Below are positions 61,528-64,000 of a DNA stretch of 64,000 nt, piece after piece (position 1 is the first letter of the stretch; every line of letters begins with the position of its first letter). This stretch comes from Kiritimatiellia bacterium (GTDB lineage: Bacteria; Verrucomicrobiota; Kiritimatiellia; WLWN01). The notes beneath the pieces are model-generated. The model was not told where the DNA came from. It saw only the letters and a program-made list of their open reading frames with translations, and made no database searches. The translations under genes were made by a program, and so were the position numbers. The DNA is taken from the NCBI GenBank assembly GCA_012103575.1, contig WLWN01000001.1:511792-575791 (forward strand), in the 5' to 3' direction.

Positions 61528-62614
61528 AATTGGACTAGCCTGTGGAGGGACGGGTGGGCATGTATTTCCAGGATTAGCTACTGCAGAGGTGTTGCGGGAC
61601 AGAGGGCACAAAGTCACCCTCTGGTTAGTGGGGAAAGATGTCGAACAAGAAGCGGTTCGCCATTGGACTGGTCCCATCGTGAATATTCCTGCGGAAGGTT
61701 TTTCAACATTGTTTTCATTTCGGGTTTTAGTCGTTGCATGGAAACTACATAGGGCGGCTCGCCGATGTTATAAAATCATGAAAGAAGAGCCGCCGGACGT
61801 ATTATTGGCTATGGGAAGCTATGCCTCGGTGGGTCCTGTTCGAGCGGCTATGAAGCTTAAGATTCCTATTATATTGCACGAGGCTAATGTCATTCCGGGT
61901 CGTGCTGTAGTCTTTTTGTCGAGATGGGCTACCACCATGGCCGCTAGCTTTGAAGAAACAAGATACTATTTAAAAGGTAAAGATCTTCAAGTTACAGGGA
62001 TGCCCTTACGTCGTGGCTTAACACCTTCAGCAGGTCATCGGAATGCATCTGCTTCTGACCGCAAAAAAGAATTAACCATTCTGGTTATGGGGGGCAGTCG
62101 TAGTGCACAAAAGATTAACGAAGTCGCATCGCAAGCCTTATGCAAAGTTCATCAACAAGGGTATCCTTTCCACGTTATACACTTGCCAGGTATCGAAGAT
62201 GAAGCATCCGTTAAAAGACGCTACGTCACTCATGGAATCTCTCATGAAGTTTTTCCGTTTGCACATGATATGATCTCTATCTACACCTTAACCGATCTAG
62301 CGATTTGTAGATCGGGCGCCTCCACCTGCGCAGAGGTTCTGGCTTTTAGTGTTCCTGCATTATTCATTCCTTATCCGTATGCAACGCGTAACCATCAAAC
62401 CCTCAACGCCAGAGCGCTCGAAAAAAGAGGGGCGGTTGATGTGGTTGATGAAAAAGACGTGGGGGTGGATTGGTTGGTCGAATATATTGCTGACTGTCTT
62501 CAAACCCCAAAACGTCTAGCGAAAATGAGCGCGGTGTCTAGCAGGATTTCATCGCATAATGCTTCAGAGGCTTTAGCGGATTTGGTTATAAAAGCCGTAA
62601 CAACATCTCAATGA
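61508..62614 (+). CDS. murG: UDP-GlcNAc:lipid-linked MurNAc-pentapeptide GlcNAc transferase MurG
   Basis: A TTG at 61508, preceded by AAAAGGGA and lying inside the folC end, gives about 368 residues starting KNSSYKIGLACGGTGGHVFPGLATAE. The glycine-rich GTGGHVFPG loop, AMGSYASVGPVRAAMK, LHEANVIPGRA, VMGGSRSAQKIN and CRSGASTCAEVLAF are MurG motifs of the GT28 family. It completes lipid II at the inner membrane. An ATG further upstream (61424) would overlap folC by 100 bp and add an unrelated tail, so it is rejected. The gene overlaps murC by 4 bp. Confidence 0.93.
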   Translation: MKNSSYKIGLACGGTGGHVFPGLATAEVLRDRGHKVTLWLVGKDVEQEAVRHWTGPIVNIPAEGFSTLFSFRVLVVAWKLHRAARRCYKIMKEEPPDVLLAMGSYASVGPVRAAMKLKIPIILHEANVIPGRAVVFLSRWATTMAASFEETRYYLKGKDLQVTGMPLRRGLTPSAGHRNASASDRKKELTILVMGGSRSAQKINEVASQALCKVHQQGYPFHVIHLPGIEDEASVKRRYVTHGISHEVFPFAHDMISIYTLTDLAICRSGASTCAEVLAFSVPALFIPYPYATRNHQTLNARALEKRGAVDVVDEKDVGVDWLVEYIADCLQTPKRLAKMSAVSSRISSHNASEALADLVIKAVTTSQ

Positions 62615-64000
62615 AATATAGCGCCGAACAGCTAAAACCCCTTCGCTTTTGGCTTCGTAAAGAACAGAGCCATGTTCATCTCATGGGGATAGCAGGGATC
62701 GGTATGGCCGGACTAGCAAAACTCTTAGCGGATAAACGCTTTTTGGTTACGGGTTGTGATCTATCTGACAATCAAATGAAAGTATGGCTTCAAGACCAAG
62801 GTATTCAAGTATTTAACCATCACTCCCCAACTCACTTGGATTCCGATGTAGATTGGGTTGTGTATAGTACCGCGATTATAGAAGATCAGGAAGAGCTTCG
62901 TGCGGCAAAACAGAAAGGCATTCCCGCGTTTCATAGAGGGGTTGTGCTCGCGACATTCCTAGAAGATAACCCCTCGGTAGCTATATGTGGTTCACATGGG
63001 AAGACAACGACAACGGCTATGATGACTCATGTATTTCAAACGAGTGGTTTGGATGTGGGGTATTGCATCGGAGGATCGTGGAAGGATGGAATTGGTGTGG
63101 CTGATTCAGGCACAGATAATCTGATGATTGTTGAAGCTGACGAAAGCGATAGTACGTTAGGATTTTACCAGCCTGAAACCGCGGTCATTACGAATATTGA
63201 ATTTGACCATATGAAACATTTTAAGGACGAAGAGTCATTTATCGACTGTTTTAGGGGTTTCGTGGATCAAGTACGTAAAAAGATTTTTTATTGCGCTGAC
63301 GACCCAGAAGGGGATACTCTCTGTAAAGGTAGAGAAAATGCCTGCTCCTATGGCTTGTCCCATCAAGCCGATATTTCCGGGCGCATTCTAGAAGAAAGAT
63401 CTGACGGGACCTTATTTAGTGTAAACCAACATGAGAAGGCGTTAGGCGTGATTCGATTATCTGTGCCGGGTCGTTATAATGTTGTAAATGCTTTGGCGGC
63501 TTTAGGTGTAGGGCTTGAGTATGGTTGTTCTTTGGAAAATATAAAAAGGGGGCTAGAAAGTTTTATCCCAGTTCGGCGTCGATTTGAAATCGTGTGTGAA
63601 ACACAGGGTGTTTTGGTCATTTCAGACTATGCCCATCACCCGACAGAAATCCGAAATGTGATCCAAACCGCAAAGCGTCTAGAGCGATCTAGAATTTTTG
63701 TTGTTTTTCAACCCCATCGCTATACGCGTACACGAACCTTGAAAAAAGATTTCCCTGCTGCATTTGAAGGGGTCGACAAAGTCATTCTTCTTCCCGTATA
63801 CGCCGCTTCTGAAGAGCCTGTTTTAGGTGGGACAGTAGAGGATCTATATCAACAATTTTTGAAAAATAAACGTTTCTTCACACACTGTGAGAACTCATTA
63901 GAAAAAGCTTGGGAAAGAGTCAAAAGAGAGTTCCAAGACGGAGATTTAGTATTAATCATTGGAGCAGGAGATGTTGGCAAAATGGCGAACTGGGCTATAG
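62611..64000 (+). CDS. murC: UDP-N-acetylmuramate-L-alanine ligase MurC (3' end outside window)
   Basis: From ATG 62611 (KYSAEQLKPLRFWLRKEQS) the frame stays open to the window edge, giving 463 codons, about the full family length. Motifs are the Rossmann start VHLMGIAGIGMAGLAKLL, the ATP loop CGSHGKTTTTAMM, EADESDSTLGFY, TNIEFDHMKHF and DYAHHPTEIRNVI. It adds L-alanine to UDP-MurNAc. It overlaps the murG stop (ATGA), so the two are cotranslated. Confidence 0.95.
   Translation, partial: MKYSAEQLKPLRFWLRKEQSHVHLMGIAGIGMAGLAKLLADKRFLVTGCDLSDNQMKVWLQDQGIQVFNHHSPTHLDSDVDWVVYSTAIIEDQEELRAAKQKGIPAFHRGVVLATFLEDNPSVAICGSHGKTTTTAMMTHVFQTSGLDVGYCIGGSWKDGIGVADSGTDNLMIVEADESDSTLGFYQPETAVITNIEFDHMKHFKDEESFIDCFRGFVDQVRKKIFYCADDPEGDTLCKGRENACSYGLSHQADISGRILEERSDGTLFSVNQHEKALGVIRLSVPGRYNVVNALAALGVGLEYGCSLENIKRGLESFIPVRRRFEIVCETQGVLVISDYAHHPTEIRNVIQTAKRLERSRIFVVFQPHRYTRTRTLKKDFPAAFEGVDKVILLPVYAASEEPVLGGTVEDLYQQFLKNKRFFTHCENSLEKAWERVKREFQDGDLVLIIGAGDVGKMANWAI

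Overview
The window reads as a chromosomal segment from a Gram-negative bacterium: it has a lipid A-type acyltransferase (3195-4070), FabI, AccD and the FolC-MurG-MurC run. It also carries an McsB-ClpC arginine-phosphorylation protease pair, which is usual in Firmicutes but also found in several other phyla. The secreted proteins with an N-terminal NYQGRL motif and the tandem beta-helix proteins would fit the PVC superphylum (Kiritimatiellota/Verrucomicrobiota-like), but that placement is an inference. The dominant theme is decay. Housekeeping genes are intact and tightly packed, while accessory genes are broken by insertion sequences, small indels (many in A/T homopolymers), nonsense codons and deletions. 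This is the pattern expected of a host-restricted symbiont in early genome reduction.

Layout. 1-4.6 kb: mcsB-clpC, a LpxL-type acyltransferase and a truncated flippase-like gene, ending at IS1380 copy 1. 6.3-12.7 kb: a broken exported-protein gene, then a tightly overlapping operon of a Rieske/glutamate-synthase-domain fusion, two small membrane proteins, a ferric-reductase/Rieske fusion and a cysteine-motif protein, followed by OlsB-like and PlsC-like acyltransferases. 12.8-15.6 kb: intact ppdK. 15.7-19.2 kb: ilvE and a heavy-metal-type P-ATPase, both pseudogenes carrying a 163-bp MITE. 19.2-35.8 kb (minus strand): a decayed trans-AT polyketide synthase (KS, DH, KR and ACP domains, no AT) split by one IS630 and one IS1380 copy and cut at its 3' end by a deletion inside another IS630. 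35.8-39.1 kb: an IS graveyard (ISKra4 remnant with MITE, IS1380 remnant, ISL3 remnant carrying an IS4). 39.3-45.2 kb: malQ, a MITE, mrp, a membrane protein, a thioesterase, initiator tRNA-Met, an IS630 and fabI. 45.2-57.2 kb: a PIN-toxin remnant, a secreted 57-residue-repeat protein, more IS copies and four tandem secreted beta-helix genes, all broken. 57.4-64 kb: tRNA-Lys and the intact overlapping run CPBP protease-comF-accD-folC-murG-murC.

The clearest new observation is the MITE family. Five copies of about 163 bp have ends (CCTGGATCCGTCAG) that differ at one position from the ends of the resident IS1380 element (CCTGAATCCGTCAG). Four copies keep perfect, different 5-bp target duplications, the same size as that of IS1380 copy 2. 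Removing the IS1380 at 32.9 kb, the IS630s at 24.1 and 55.0 kb, or the MITE in the ISKra4 remnant together with one target duplication restores the host reading frame exactly, so the order of events can be read from the sequence.
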